Assembly (NCBI GenBank): GCA_020465985.1
Contig: JAANYP010004403.1
Location: forward strand, 43,981-107,980
Direction: 5' to 3'
DNA length: 64,000 nucleotides
Origin: Centrapalus pauciflorus
Taxonomy: Eukaryota; Streptophyta; Magnoliopsida; Asterales; Asteraceae
Made by a program: the position numbers and the translations under genes. Under the pieces are notes generated by a model. The model had not been told where the DNA came from. It did not search any database and was given only the letters and a program-made list of their open reading frames with translations. Position 1 is the stretch's first letter; each line of letters starts with the position of its first letter. Below are positions 9,256 to 20,515 of this stretch, piece by piece.

Positions 9256-9837
9256 TGTTAGTGCACCCTGTGTGACGATAGCAGTCTATGTATAGACATA
9301 TTTTGTAAAAGTCAATTTGACTATTATTATACATTAACAAGTATTTGTTTTATGTTTGTTATTTGTTTGTTTATGTATGTTTGATATTAATTGTATATAT
9401 GTTTGAACTTGGTGAATGTATTTCAATATGTACAAACATAAGTTCAAAGATAAGTTCAAACATAAGTTCAAACGTAAGTTTGAAGGCCAAGGTTCGAATT
9501 TGTTAGAGGACAAGTTCGAAAAAGGCCTTGGGCCAAGTTCGAACTTGTCCTAGACAAACTCGAACTGGGAAGTATAATTAAGGGATAATTCAATTAATTA
9601 TGAGACTTTTGTAGAATTTCAGAGCGATTAGTGCAAAGGGCGATCTCAAACTTTCTAGCATTCAGAGAGTTTCGTGTGGAGAGAATCATCGTGTTGGGAC
9701 GATCCATTGTTCGTCTATCACTGTGCTAATCTCAGTGTTTCGGTGTGCATGGTCTGTCCGTCAAGCCGCTAACGACGCTTCCGCACTCGTTGGCAGGTGT
9801 CTCGCCAAGATAAGATCAGTAGTTAGGCGACCTTACA
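9256..9837 (+). repeat. RE2 3' LTR (582 bp)
   Basis: Same termini as the 5' copy (TGTTAGTGCACC...GACCTTACA). The ~40 bp extra length comes from a tandem expansion of an ATAAGTTCAAAC unit at about 9430-9482. The GGACAAGTTCGAA inverted repeat is retained at about 9510-9550. It is followed by the TSD copy GGCTC (9838-9842). Confidence 0.9.
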
Positions 9838-9850
9838 GGCTCTGATACCA
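9838..9850 (-). other. RE3 primer-binding site (tRNA-iMet), RE2 target
   Basis: Minus-strand TGGTATCAGAGCC, 2 nt from the RE3 LTR end. The five bases GGCTC of the + strand here are the RE2 target duplication, so RE2 integrated within the PBS. Confidence 0.85.
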
Positions 9851-9852
9851 AT

Positions 9853-10489
9853 TGTGAATTTAGATTTCATGCAATTCATTTAACATTAGACACAATCATA
9901 TGATATTAACAACAATCATCAACACAATAAGTCGAATGCTTGTATTAAGAGAAAGAAAGAATATTACATTGAGAGTTTCTTGAAAGCTTTCTTCCACAGC
10001 ACTCTACATAATCAGTATGTGTTATCTATCTCAGATTTGTGCAACCATTTCAACAACATACATTATATACCTGTTTATACCAAATACAAAATATTAAGTA
10101 TTTACAATAAAGCCCCTGAACTTATACAATATAATTGTTTTCATATCTATTAATATTTGTACCCAACAAAATCATTCGAGAAACCTTTAGTGTTAATTGA
10201 GTTTCATGAGATGTCACTCGAGAAACTTAAAGCTTTATACGAGTTTGTTGCAACTTCAACCGAGTTTGTTTCAGTGTCATGCGAGTTCGTTCATACTTCT
10301 CCCGAGTATGTTCATGACTAATTTGAGTTTCACCATGTGTTAATCGAGTTTGAGGTCAAAATTTCAAAATAATTTCTAAGTGTGGGAAATTTAATTTTTC
10401 AGAGAAATTTCACATTATTCTAGATATATTTTTATAATTTGTGTTACAGTAACATTGGTCTCTTAACGGTTGACTTTGGAGTCCTAACA
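9853..10489 (-). repeat. RE3 5' LTR (637 bp)
   Basis: On the minus strand it starts TGTTAGGACTCC and ends AAATTCACA. Its U3 part (10200-10350 on +) carries about eight CTCGAG/ACTCG/CGAGTTT words spaced 20-30 bp. A GTATAAACAGGTATATAATG stretch (near 10062-10081) is a plausible TATA region. Only this LTR is in the window. Confidence 0.85.
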
Positions 10490-10613
10490 ATAATATTTTA
10501 ATATTATTGTCTGGAATCCCGATGCTTTAAACATTGTAACACATATTTCTCTAATTTCTTGTTAAATGTGTTATTTCTCTATCTGTAGGATTCAGTTTGT
10601 TTTCCTGACATAT

Positions 10614-10637
10614 CTAACATGTTTGTTATTATTACAG
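10614..10637 (+). promoter_or_regulatory. Candidate 3' splice site before the RE4 env-like ORF
   Basis: Branch consensus CTAAC (10614-10618), T-rich tract and ATTACAG ending at 10637, immediately before the proline-rich start of the env-like frame. No donor is visible because RE3 interrupts the sequence 148 bp upstream. Confidence 0.45.
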
Positions 10638-11951
10638 GTAACAAATTGCATCCCAGACCCCCACCCATAACTCAAACTCTTCAGATTCCCATTCCTCATC
10701 AAATCATACATTGGTTTCAAAACCAATCAAATCAGCATCTATAACAAGACCATCACCATCATCCCCTATCCCAGAAACCAAACTCATTAAACCCAAACAT
10801 TGCCTAACCTTACTTGATGACAATCACTAGTTTGGTCTGAATTCCAAAAAAGTAAGCCATCCGGTGATTGTAGAAATCCTAAAAGGTCACCCTCTCGGTT
10901 ACCTTTTGAAATACAAACCCTTCATTCCTCAGACTTATTTATATCAGTTCTGGCACAAACTTAAATGTTTGCCTGCTGAAGGTGATCATCACTTCAAGGT
11001 CTCCATTGACCAGTTTAAAGCCAAGATCACTCTTGCCCGATTGCGTCATAACTTGTTCTTACAAAGACGCATAGATATAGTCAACATTCTTGAATTTACC
11101 AATTTTGAAGATTTTGTATCTCACAATCTACTTTGCAGAGATCTTATAAGCCTTGGCTATTCCAAACCATTAACCAAAATTTCCTTGTTTCACCGCAACG
11201 GCCTGAACGGTGAATGGTATACACTGTTTGGAATCATAAACAGATTTATGACTTCTAAGCACACTGGGATAGACACATGGAGCTTGCATTGTATACGTTT
11301 ATTTCATGGGGTGGCATTCAATAAGCACTATGACTTTGCTCAGTGCATATGCGAGGATGTGAAAGAAGTGGTGCTTGTAAAGACCACTAGTCGAGCCAGG
11401 AAGTTTGTGCCTTTACAGAGGTTCATTCAAATTTTGATCAGAGGCATATTAAAGGCTAATGAAAAGATTCAAAAGAGATCACAATCTCAGAAATGCCCAG
11501 ACTATGTGATGATGACCCTACATAAAGTTCAGGACGATCTGAATGCAAATATCATGCCGATTCCTAAGTCTTTAATTGAAGTATGTTGATGCTAATGCGG
11601 AGAGTGTAAGGTTGTACCAAATAGACCATGCTCTTATGGAACCTCAACAACCGAGGATGTCAACCCCTACAGTCATAGGAGAGGAGGTACATCAACAAGG
11701 GTTTGATGTATAAGGTAACCTTGAGGTGAGACAGGAGGCCGAAGGAACTGTGAGGGGAGGGGAGGAAGATTCTGATTCGGAAAGAACATTATCTAATTTT
11801 CTAGAAGAAAGTAATGAGGGTGATGATGATGATGATGATGGTAATGGTGACGTTATTGATGTTGCTGGGGAGAGAGTTGAAATATCTCAATCTGAACGTC
11901 TACCGATTCAAGAAGTTGATGAGATGGTGAGAGTGAGTGTGAGGGAGTCCC
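10638..11951 (+). pseudogene. RE4 env-like ORF, part 1 (N-terminal domain and acidic linker)
   Basis: Begins after the acceptor with a Pro/Ser-rich segment, stop at about 10828, then the conserved N-terminal domain: VEILKGHPLGYLL, IPQTYLYQFWHKLK, NRFMTSKHTGIDTWSLH, FNKHYDFAQCICEDVKEV, FVPLQRFIQILI. A stop lies at 11587. The following acidic region (11726-11951) includes a (GAT)n run at about 11821-11839 coding poly-Asp. It matches RE6 17422-16844 domain by domain. It is interrupted by RE5 at 11952. The open segment 10864-11589 begins with GTG, so it is not a true start. No signal peptide is seen. Confidence 0.7.
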
Positions 11952-13064
11952 TGACGGGCCGTCGTTGTGGCCCGCCGATTTAATCCTTAAATCCACTAAT
12001 TAGCTAGAGAAGTAAGGGTCGAACCCACAGGGTGTGTGGTCGTAATTAGGATTTGGTTATTAGCCTTAGAGGAATAGATTTATTGAAAGCATTTAAACTG
12101 CGAAATTGTGGATTTGAATGAGTTGTTTAGAATAATGATTTGCTATTGCTTGTAACTAAAATTAAGAACGAAGTAACCAACGAAGAAGATAAACAATCAA
12201 GATACGAATAACCATTCACGGAATCACCACGACATAAGTATTACTCACTATAATTTCATACAATGATCAAATAGACATAATCAATTGTGCGACTACATTA
12301 ATCAAATGTGTTTTAACCAATAACGCTCGGTATAGCGTATGCAACATTAATACTCGTCTTAACCCTAAACTAATGGACTCGACACGAATAATAACACTAC
12401 TATAAACTATCTTGCTTTTACCAATCGCAACACATAATCATAACCATAGCCAAATGTTTATCATTTGCATACACATAATAGATCTAGCTTAATAAGAATA
12501 CATCAAAACATAAGAAATTAAAGCAAAGTAAACTTAGACGTAGATCCTCCGCAAACGGCTAATGGGATTAGCCGCTCATCGTATGCTCGTCACAATCACG
12601 GATCTGAGCCATTGGATAGCTTGTGAACCACCATCTTCGTTCTCGTATCATACATACACTCCGGCAGAGCTTTGTCACACTTGCACACACGTCGGGACTC
12701 TCCTCCAAAGCTGCCCCTCCTCTACTCTGTATAGAGAATCGAAATTAGGGTTTCCAGGGTTGAAAAACGCGTATTGGCGCCACACCAGCGCAGTCCTGCC
12801 CAACCCCCCCCCCCTCCCCCCGCGCCCGGATGCGGCTAGGGTTTAGCTGGCGTGTGCTGGAACGTATGTGGAGAGTTTTGGCGCTGTGTGGAGCGCAGGG
12901 TAGCCCCCCTCAGTCCAATTTGCTCAGAATCCTCTCGGATTGCTTCCTTTTATCATCCTGGCCCTGAAATATAAACTTGGAGTAATAATATGGATTTTAC
13001 GAAGTATCGGTGCTTAAAATGTTCATAATATGACTCCGAAACCATATAAATTATAGACTTATCA
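11952..13064 (-). mobile_element. RE5: Athila-type solo LTR (1113 bp)
   Basis: The + strand starts TGACGGGCCG and ends GACTTATCA. Flanks GTCCC (11947-11951) and GTCGC (13065-13069) are a 4/5 duplication; the RE4 frame resumes across it. It aligns in opposite orientation with the RE10 3' LTR at 47080-48206: shared blocks include CAACATTAATACTCGTCTTA-like sequence, AACTATCTTGCTTTTACCAAT and GTAGATCCTCCGC. There is no internal domain, so it is a solo LTR left by recombination. It includes a poly-C tract (about 12797-12820). The 94-codon frame at 12562-12846 has no recognisable content. Confidence 0.75.
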
Positions 13065-14342
13065 GTCGCAAACCATAGACATTCGGGTAGCCACATCTCC
13101 TTTTAGCTCTCCTTTGAGAGTTGACATTGAAGCAACCAATACCCAAGTGGTGACTGCACACCCCAGCAGCCACTCATCTCCTTCTCCAAAAGGAGACGTT
13201 TCAATTCATCACGGGGATTTTACACAAAATCAATCCTGGGATCGCTCAGATCCTATGGATAACGAAAGAAGTACGACTCTGCCCCATTGTACATTTCTTT
13301 GTCCGCAGCTCATAGAACCAATACATGATAGGACACTAGAGTCGGTTTCATGTGTTGAAACAAGTACAGAAGGACTACGTGTCCCTAAAACAAAAACTAT
13401 TGTGTCGGAAGCATTCGTTGCTCCGTCACATGAAGAAGTTGGAAGTCCTACCAGAGATACACCAATGCCAACTCTGAACGCACGCAGATGTTCTTTTTAC
13501 AAGTTCAACTATCGTGACAAATCGAAGTCTACGTGACCCAGGTGTGACCACGTTACCCTTTGTGTCTGAAACACGATTGAATGAAGCTATAGCTGGAGTA
13601 ATAAATCAGATGTCCACTCATTATGCCGAAATGATGAATCAAATTAAAAACATTCTAAGGTTGTTGAAAGGCAAAGCTCCAGCAGAAGTTGCAGAAGAAG
13701 AAGAACCACAAATTTCAAATACCGAGTTGCGTGATTATACTTTTGAGCAGTTTGATGAGATGAGGGAAAGAATGTTGGGATTAGAAAATACAGTTGTCAG
13801 TGCTCTAGCATCTTTATCAGAAAGATTATCTATTATTGAGCAATCGTGTAAGTCTCAAGCTTTAAGGCCTAAAAGAAGACATGAGGATCATGATGACTGC
13901 GATGATGCTCCTCATGAGGGGGAGAAAAGGAGAAAGGTTAGAGACTCTGAATTAAAAATGGTTTTTTATAAACAGAAAGAGACGGGAGGAGAAGATGCAG
14001 GTGAAGCAGGAGGCTTAAAAGGAAAACCGATTGATGCTCAGAGTGAGTTGGAATTGATTCTTTATGAAGATGTTCCAGTTCCTGTGAGTTTACAATCTGG
14101 AATTTACAATTATGAAGAGTATGATGATTCAGATAATGAAGAAGAAGAAGTATTCAGAATAGAGGAAGCTGAAAAAGAGATTGATGTGCCTGAGCTAGAA
14201 TTATTTGAATTATTTGAGGAGTATGTGAGAGCTGAAAGATTAATTGATGAGGAGGAGCTAGTCGAGGAGATATTAAGAGATGATATACCAACACCAATGG
14301 TTGAAAAGCCTGAGGTGAAGGTTACAGTTAAGGAAGAGTATG
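13065..14342 (+). pseudogene. RE4 env-like ORF, part 2 (central coiled coil, NLS-like patch, acidic region)
   Basis: The frame continues from part 1 after RE5. Ser/Thr-rich linker (13114-13500), frameshift near 13520, then a segment with heptads (LNEAIAGVINQMSTHYAEMM, FDEMRERMLGLENTVVSALASL). A basic bipartite-looking patch follows (PKRRHEDHDD then EGEKRRKVRD, about 13870-13945), then long Glu/Asp-rich sequence. The same order (KRNHDD...EGEKRPKVK) is seen in RE6 near 15990-16055. It is cut at codon level by the RE6 insertion (TSD GTATG 14338-14342) and resumes at 40668. Confidence 0.7.
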
Positions 14343-14697
14343 TTTTGTAATCGTCCCAATGAGATAATCAGCAAAATATAATAATTTTAGCACAAAATCA
14401 AAGAATAAATAATGTTGTACAGTCGATTTCTAATATGAGTATTGTTAGAAAAATGTTAGATGGCGGTGGCCGTAAAATGTTTATGTATTGAGAAAAAGCC
14501 AACGTTGTGGGAACCCTAGGTGGGGTTTCCGTTACATAATTAAATCATCTTTGAGATAATTACATTCAGCACCCTCTACTTCTTAAACCACAAAGGAAAT
14601 TACAATAGAAATATATACTTGAAATAAATTACATGGAAATAAAGTGAACTAACTATTACAAAATAAAATCCACATGATCGAAATTTAAAGTCTAACA
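14343..14697 (-). repeat. RE6 3' LTR (355 bp)
   Basis: Ends (minus) in CGATTACAAAA; the terminal CA has mutated, since the partner LTR reads TGTTGTAATCG on + where this copy reads TTTTGTAATCG. Using the partner as a guide makes the GTATG duplication exact. Confidence 0.85.
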
Positions 14698-14710
14698 ATC
14701 TCCCCCTTTT
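14698..14710 (-). other. RE6 polypurine tract
   Basis: Minus-strand AAAAGGGGGAGAT abuts the 3' LTR, the Sirevirus-style PPT. Confidence 0.85.
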
Positions 14711-14845
14711 CGATCACAGTGGAGGGTAGCAGGCTTGTTCAACACTTTCTCTAAGGCCAAGGACGACGTCCAATCTTTGAGTCACTTGCCTGATGTGCAA
14801 CCTTTCGTTAATTAGTTCTATGGCGCTGAGGATGTCTTGAATTTC

Positions 14846-17800
14846 TTATGGTCTTCGTTTGAGCTCTGAGACTGGCTGAGCATCATCTTCTTGTATTCTT
14901 TTGTTGAGGTCGGCTCTCACTAGTCTAAGTGTACCATCAGAATAACAAGGCAGATCCTCAAAGTGCATAAACCGTTTATGCCCATTCTTTTTAAAAAATA
15001 TAACCCCCTGCTGGCCTCCCATGCGGACTTTATACAATGGATGGTGATCAAGTAGAAAAATGTCTTGTTTAGGGCCTTGAGTTCTACTTTTACCATGAAG
15101 CTCTTGATCGCCACTTGAAAATCCCTTAAGCACATAATGATTGAGCGCCGTATCATGCTTTTTATTAAGGCAACAACAGAAGTGACATAAGACAGATGCT
15201 TTTTAATTTTATTTTTCAGCTTATCATGAAGAGTCTCAACATCATAAATATTTGTAAAATCCAGCTCACACTCGTGTATAAACTGTGTCGACCAGTCTAA
15301 TCTCAGAACTTCGAACGCGGGAGTGAACACACGGGCTTGTTTGTACATCTGAACGACGTTGATCTTCTTGATTTTTGATTTGGACCAGTAAGCAGATTTT
15401 GGTCTTTTATCTTTCAGCATCATTTGGTTGTATTCAGCTTGTTTAGCCCGAGATGCATCAGATATAATCATTAACAAGCGTCTGCTATACGACCCTGGAT
15501 TTTTTCTTAACACCATCTTGAATCTTTCCTCAAGATAGGGACTTTGAAACTCTTCAGCTGGAAATTTCACTAAAAACTCCTTCAATCCCTGAACTGGTGG
15601 TTCCTCTATCTCAGTAGAAGGAGCCTCAAGCAGTTTATAAACACAACCCCGACGGTCTTGTTTTAAAGCTTCTTTCTCTTCTGCTGTCATTTTCTGAACT
15701 TTTCCCTTTGAATACCCTCTCAACCACTCTAGATCATTAATGTCGTGCACAGGAGATACATCAGCCCTTGTTTCAGAGCAGTCTACTGTTCTCGGGCATG
15801 ATATTTCAGGAGGTTGTGCTTGAGCTTGAGGGTTTGTTTGGACTATTGGTTTCTTGGACTGTAGGGGTTTCTATTTGTATAGGGGTGGGAGCTTTTATGG
15901 ATGATTGAAATTCTAGTTGTGGTACGTGGGTAGGAGAGTCTAGAAAGTGAAATAAAGATGACGATTTTTGGGGTGACTCTGGCTCCGGCTTAACCTTCGG
16001 GCGTTTCTCCCCCTCAGGATGATCAGGGTCGTCCTAATCATCATGATTACGTTTATAGGATTCAGCCTGAGGTCTGCACTGTAACTCAATAACAACAGAT
16101 TCCAGGCGGTCAATTGTAACATTCAACTGATCTTGAAATTGAAGCACGCGCCTTATAAGATCATCTACCTTATCAGAAAGTTGGGCAATTTGTGATTGGA
16201 CTGATGGGGGTCCTGGTGGCAACTCCTGAGTTGAAACACCATTACCTTTTAAAAATGAGTACAGGGCAGTATGCTGCTCCTCAGAAGTGGCCTTAAGGGC
16301 ATCTAGGTCAGCCCAGGAAACGAACCCAGCAACACGGAGAGCTGCCGTTAGCATCTCGAGAGTGATCCCGAGATGGCCTGAAGTTGATGGCTTTGTGTAT
16401 CAACAATATGACTTCCTTCCATCCTTTCCGCATCTCATTTTTGGAGTGCAGATCTGGAAGTTGTGGGAGTCGCCACGGAGGCGGCTCTGTCAAGGGGGGA
16501 CACCACGAAGGCGTCATGCATAGTGTTATGGGATGGGGTGTGAGCTGTGGTCGAAGGAGGTTCGGTCACTTGGGGCGGCATGTGACCTATTTCAACATTA
16601 CGTATCTCCGAGTGAGAGGGTGATGGTGTATGAGCTATTTCCCCGTGCAATGAAGCATCTTCCCTTTAGAGGGCAAATTGAGTGGACGTTAAGGGGTTCT
16701 TCGGCCACTAGACTAGTGGTCTTTTGTTGGCTTGTCCGTCTAAAAGGGTTGTGGACACACTCAGATGTTATTCTCTAAACCCTCATTTGGTCAGAGACGG
16801 TTCTTTCAGAATCGACCATCTCCGCCAGCTCACCCCTGTCTCCCTACCTCACTACTGAGACCTCCCACTCACCAGAACCCAATATGCTGTGAATAGCAGC
16901 CTCTACTCCCTCTTCCTCACACATAGAAACCTCACCATCGGTTTGGTTAGACCCTGTCGGTACAAACAGAGTCTCATCTGGATACACGACCCGAAAGTAT
17001 TCCCTTACCCTTTCTTCTGTCTGACCCGCCAGATATAGCAATGATAATGGGATGTCCATGATTAGGACATCGGCAGAGTCAGTAGGGATTTTAACTCGTT
17101 GAAGTGCGGCAGTTTTGTAGACATCGGCCTCTGGGCGTTCATGAATATCTTCATCTTGATCAATGGCAAACTGGATGAATAGCTGAAGGAATCGTTGAAA
17201 GAGTATGAACTTTCGTTTTCTTTTTCTTCCTCTTTCTTGAAAAGTCTGCTTCAGTTCCTCAATTATAAAAGCTGCATAGTCGTAATGGCGGTCGAATGCA
17301 AAGGCGAAATACATGTCATGTACTTGGATGGAGGCCGAGTCATGACCGGAGTGTTTACCGGTAAAGCATTTGTTTATCACATCGAAAAAGACCCTCCAGT
17401 GAGACTGGAGTTGCTTGGTCATAAATTCGGATGGCTTGGATAGTTGGCCATCATAGCCAATGGTGAGTATTTCTTGAAGAGTTTGGGCTGGGGATGGGAT
17501 AGGGGCAAAAGCATATTTATGGAGTGAGAAATTTACAGCTAGAAGGTGGAGAATGTGGCGGATGGCTTCAAGGTTGAGCTTAATGGGAACGGAGTCGATG
17601 ATGGTTGTGAAGTGAGGTTCGGCATCATTGACGAAAGTGAGGTGATGCTAGAATTGCTGTAGATATATGATCGGAACGGAGATGGCGGTGGTTCATGCAT
17701 AAAATATGGGGTGGCCTTTGAGGATATCAAAAGTGATATCCTCGGCTTCGTGGTGGAGAATTGAAAGGTCAAGCTGCCAATTTTAGGGTGCAAATTCTAT

Positions 17801-17901
17801 GAATTGGGGGGAAGGGATAAGGGTTTCTTCTGGTAGTCGGGCATTGTTATTTGGGATAGGAAGATGGGGAATGGTTAGGGTAATTTGAGGATCTATTAGT
17901 C
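14846..17901 (-). pseudogene. RE6 env-like ORF, disrupted
   Basis: Starts in frame directly after a splice-acceptor motif (17902-17924). N-terminal domain (about 17890-16850): IPNNNARLPEETLIP, FDILKGHPIFYA, IIYLQQF, then INKCFTGKHSGHDSASIQVH, FDRHYDYAAFIIEELKQ and KFILFQRFLQLFIQFA. Middle: Ser/Pro-rich segment and short coiled coil (IAQLSDKVDDLIRRVLQFQD, 16140-16210), then KRNHDD and EGEKRPKVKPEPE (basic, NLS-like). C-terminal domain (15750-14846): LEWLRGYSKGKVQKM, RLLMIISDASRAKQ, and a YSDGTL motif matching YCDGTL of RE4. It has several stops and shifts. There is no membrane segment or signal peptide. It is homologous throughout to RE4 parts 1-3. Confidence 0.7.
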
Positions 17902-17924
17902 CTGTAAGCATGCAATACAGTTAG
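17902..17924 (-). promoter_or_regulatory. Candidate 3' splice site before the RE6 env-like ORF
   Basis: Minus strand: branch CTAAC (17924-17920), then CTTACAG ending at 17902; the env-like frame is open immediately after. The donor side is lost: pol is truncated at 18001, about 76 bp upstream. Confidence 0.45.
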
Positions 17925-18000
17925 TTTAACAGACTTGTATAAAAATGAAACATTGATATTAAGTCTGAAATAAGCGTGAATTTGAACCCGTCTATTCTGT

Positions 18001-18872
18001 TTAAGTTGTGTTGTTGACACTTTTCCCGGCAGGATCAGTGTCTAACTTACAGTTTGAAGCCATGGGAGTTACGATACTCGTGCAAGAGTCTAACTTATAC
18101 TTCTTGAGAATGTCAAGAGTATATTTCGACTGGTTCACAAATATCCCATTTTCAAGTTGTTTGACTCGTAATCTGAGGAAAAAGTTCATTTCACCCATCA
18201 TACTCATCTGAAACCTGGACTCCATTAGGGATGAGAAATCATTACAAATGTTACGGTCAGTAGATCCAAATATAATTTCATCAACATATATTTGGACTAG
18301 CATTATGTGCTGGCCTTCCCTTCTAGTGAACAATGTTGTGTCCACCACACCTTTGCTGAAACCAGCGGAGATTAGAAAGTTAGAAAGATTGTCATACCAT
18401 GCTCGAGGTGCTTGTTTCAAACCATAGAGGGTTTTATCTAGCACATAAACACGGTTTGGTTTATGTGCATCTACAAATCCTTCTGGTTGTTCAACCTACA
18501 CCTCTTCGTTGTGTTCACCATTCAGGAAGGACGTCTTGACATCCATTTGGTACACTTTGAAGTATTTATGTGCCGCGTACGCCATGAAGATTTCGATTGC
18601 TTCAATCTGTGCAACTGGAGCGAAGGTCTCGTCATAATATATGCCTTCTTGCTATCGGTTGCCTTTGGCGACAAGTCTAGCTTTACTTATTGTCACGATG
18701 CCGTTTTTGTCTCTTTTATTCTTAGAGATTCACTTTCTTCCGATTATGGTTCAGTACTTTGGTTTGGGAACTAACCGCCATACTCTGAGCTGTTCAAAGT
18801 GGTTAAGTTCTTCTTGAATTGGTACAATCTAGTCAGCGTCTTTCAAATCTTAATCCACACGAACAGGCTTTA
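18001..18872 (-). pseudogene. pol: RE6 reverse transcriptase, truncated and mutated
   Basis: The best open part (18444-18001, 147 codons) has LYGLKQAPRAWYDNL and the catalytic loop as YVDE (residues 53-56) where copia RT needs YVDD, then MMGEMNFFL and QSKYTLDILKKY. Upstream (18445-18872) the RT fingers/palm are recognisable in shifting frames. The frame ends after DTDPAGKSVNNTT; the usual continuation into the connection and RNase H is deleted and the sequence passes to the pre-env spacer. It is therefore inactive by both a point change and truncation. Confidence 0.8.
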
Positions 18873-20515
18873 TCATGCTAAGGAATGATGCAAAGAGACA
18901 TTCATTAGAAGATGCCTTTCGAGTTTGAACCCGATAGAGATATCACCAATGATTTGATTGGTTGGGTGACTTCGGGTCCATTTCGTTTCGTGTGGAAGGG
19001 GTGAACGGGATGGAATCTCTGTGGTGAGTGTGGGAATGGATGATGAGTTATGGTTGATGCTTTCGAATGAAGGTACCACTGGTTCTGGTTTGGCTCGATC
19101 TTCTAGAGGGATAATGTTTGGAACTATGTGTGAGGGCATTACATGAGTGGATTCAACTGGAGATGTGTCTATGGATGAAGTAGAAGGTGGAGGATATAAA
19201 GTGGAAGGTGGATAAGATGGTGTTTGTTGAGTAGTTGAATCGTTGGATATGTTAACTACAGAAGAAGATATAGGAGAAGGATTAGTACTAGTACAAAATT
19301 TTTTTTACATAAAACGGATCAAATGAATTAACAAAGACAGAAGGAGAAAAAGAAGAAGAATGAGATGAGTCTCCAGGCATTGGTGTAATGCGTGGTCCTG
19401 ATTGATCAACTTCCGGAGCCAGTTCAGCCATTTCATCGAATGTGACATGCACACTCTCATTGACTGTCCTGGTGCGAGTGTTAAATGTGCGATATGCCTT
19501 CGAATTGGATGAGTATCCAATGAAGATCGCTTCATCCGCCTTCTCGTTGAACTTCCCGAGGTTGTCCTTATCGTTTAGCACATAGCACCTGCAACCAAAC
19601 ACTCGTAAGTACTTGAATAAAAGGAACTTTATTCAAAAAAAGTTGGTAACGAGTTTTATTGAAGTGCTTATGGATTATGGATCGATTTTGGGTGTAGCAA
19701 GCAGTTGACACGGCTTCGGCCCACAAGAATGGATGTAGCTTTGAGTATGTGAGCATTGTGAGAGCGTCTTCCACGTGGGTACGCTACGCCTCTCAACGAT
19801 TCCATTTTGTTGAGGTGTTCTAGCAGCTGAAAACTGATGATGAATACCTTTGGATCGAAGGAAGCTCTCAGCTACCAAGTTCTTGAATTCTGTGTCGTTG
19901 TCAGATCGGATTGATTGTACAGGCAGCTGCTGTTGGTTTTCAACACTCTTAATGAAGTTTGTGATTTCTTGAGCTGTCTCATCCTTGGATCACAAGAATT
20001 TAACCCAGGTATATCGCGAATAGTCATCAACGATAACCAACACGTATCGCTTCCCGTGTATGCTTTGCGTTCTCATGGGACCACATAAATCCATATGGAG
20101 CAACTCCAACACTCTCTTTGATGATGGTTCGGGTTCTGGCTTGTGAGATGATCTTTTCATCTTTCCTTTCTCACATGCTCCACACAAATGATCCTTTTCA
20201 TAGTGTAGTTCTGGGAGTCCTTTAACCAGTTGTTTTGAAGCCAGCTTGTTTATACTGTCAAAGTTCAGATGGGATAACCTTCGGTGCCATAACCTAGAGT
20301 CTTTTAACGAGGCTTTTGATAATAGGCTAATGCTATCCTTGTCCATAAGCTTGGCTACGTCTATGGTGTAAAGGTTAGAGTTGCGGAAGCCGGTTAAAAT
20401 CTCATTTCCATCAATGCTCATAACACTATAGTTCTTATCCCTAAATGTGACCTCTAGCCCCTTATCACAGAGTTCTCATATGCTAAACAGATTATGAGAT
20501 AACCCCTCAACATAG
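18873..20515 (-). pseudogene. pol: RE6 integrase region, disrupted
   Basis: 20421-19990 holds the GAG_pre-integrase zinc region (RLWHRRLSHLNFDSINKL ... CGACEKGK, an H-H-C-C pattern) and the start of the core with LLHMDLCGPM (first Asp) and VDDYSRYTWV. 19989-19675 holds RSDNDTEFKN (second Asp) and PQQNGIVERR (Glu), completing the D,D35E set despite frameshifts. 19602-19288 is the C-terminal domain with GEKADE-like FNEKADEAIFIGYSSNSKAYR. 19287-18873 is a Ser/Pro-rich linker to RT. Several shifts and stops lie between segments. Confidence 0.8.

Larger units (their letters stand above)
2950..9837 (+). mobile_element. RE2: internally deleted Ty1/copia (Sirevirus-like) element keeping the env-like ORF
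   Basis: The order on the + strand is 5' LTR (2950-3490), PBS (3493-3505), short leader, RT fragment (about 3630-4640), pol-env spacer with hairpin array, TATA box and candidate intron (4641-6225), env-like ORF (6226-9214), PPT (9245-9253), 3' LTR (9256-9837). TSD GGCTC is perfect (2945-2949/9838-9842). Gag, protease, integrase and RNase H are gone through two internal deletions, near 3630 and near 4632. RE2 is the same family as RE8, RE12 and RE13: LTR termini, spacer and env-like protein all align. The two LTRs differ by scattered substitutions and a ~40-bp tandem expansion in the 3' copy. The copy landed inside the PBS of RE3. Confidence 0.9.
1857..10489 (-). mobile_element. RE3: Ty1/copia element, 5' end, split by RE2 and RE1
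   Basis: Reading the minus strand: 5' LTR (10489-9853), PBS (9850-9838), then after skipping RE2 (2950-9837) a non-coding leader (2944 to about 2150) and a gag coiled-coil fragment (to 1857), where RE1 interrupts. RE2 is flanked by GGCTC on both sides (2945-2949 and 9838-9842), so removing RE2 and one copy restores continuity. The usual N-terminal gag domain is missing between leader and coiled coil, which suggests an internal deletion. The 3' end lies outside the window. RE3 itself sits in RE4; the right flank is ATAAT at 10490. Confidence 0.75.

Noticed and set aside
10864..11589. 241-codon open frame as a possible cellular gene
   Set aside because: It aligns domain by domain with the RE6 env-like ORF, begins with a non-ATG codon, and lies between pol side and PPT/LTR of RE4.
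11819..11842. (GAT)n microsatellite as an independent repeat
   Set aside because: Part of the poly-Asp coding stretch of the RE4 env-like ORF; short and in frame.
12562..12846. 94-codon frame near a poly-C tract
   Set aside because: Lies inside the RE5 solo LTR, has no similarity to RE10 at protein level, and low-complexity composition.
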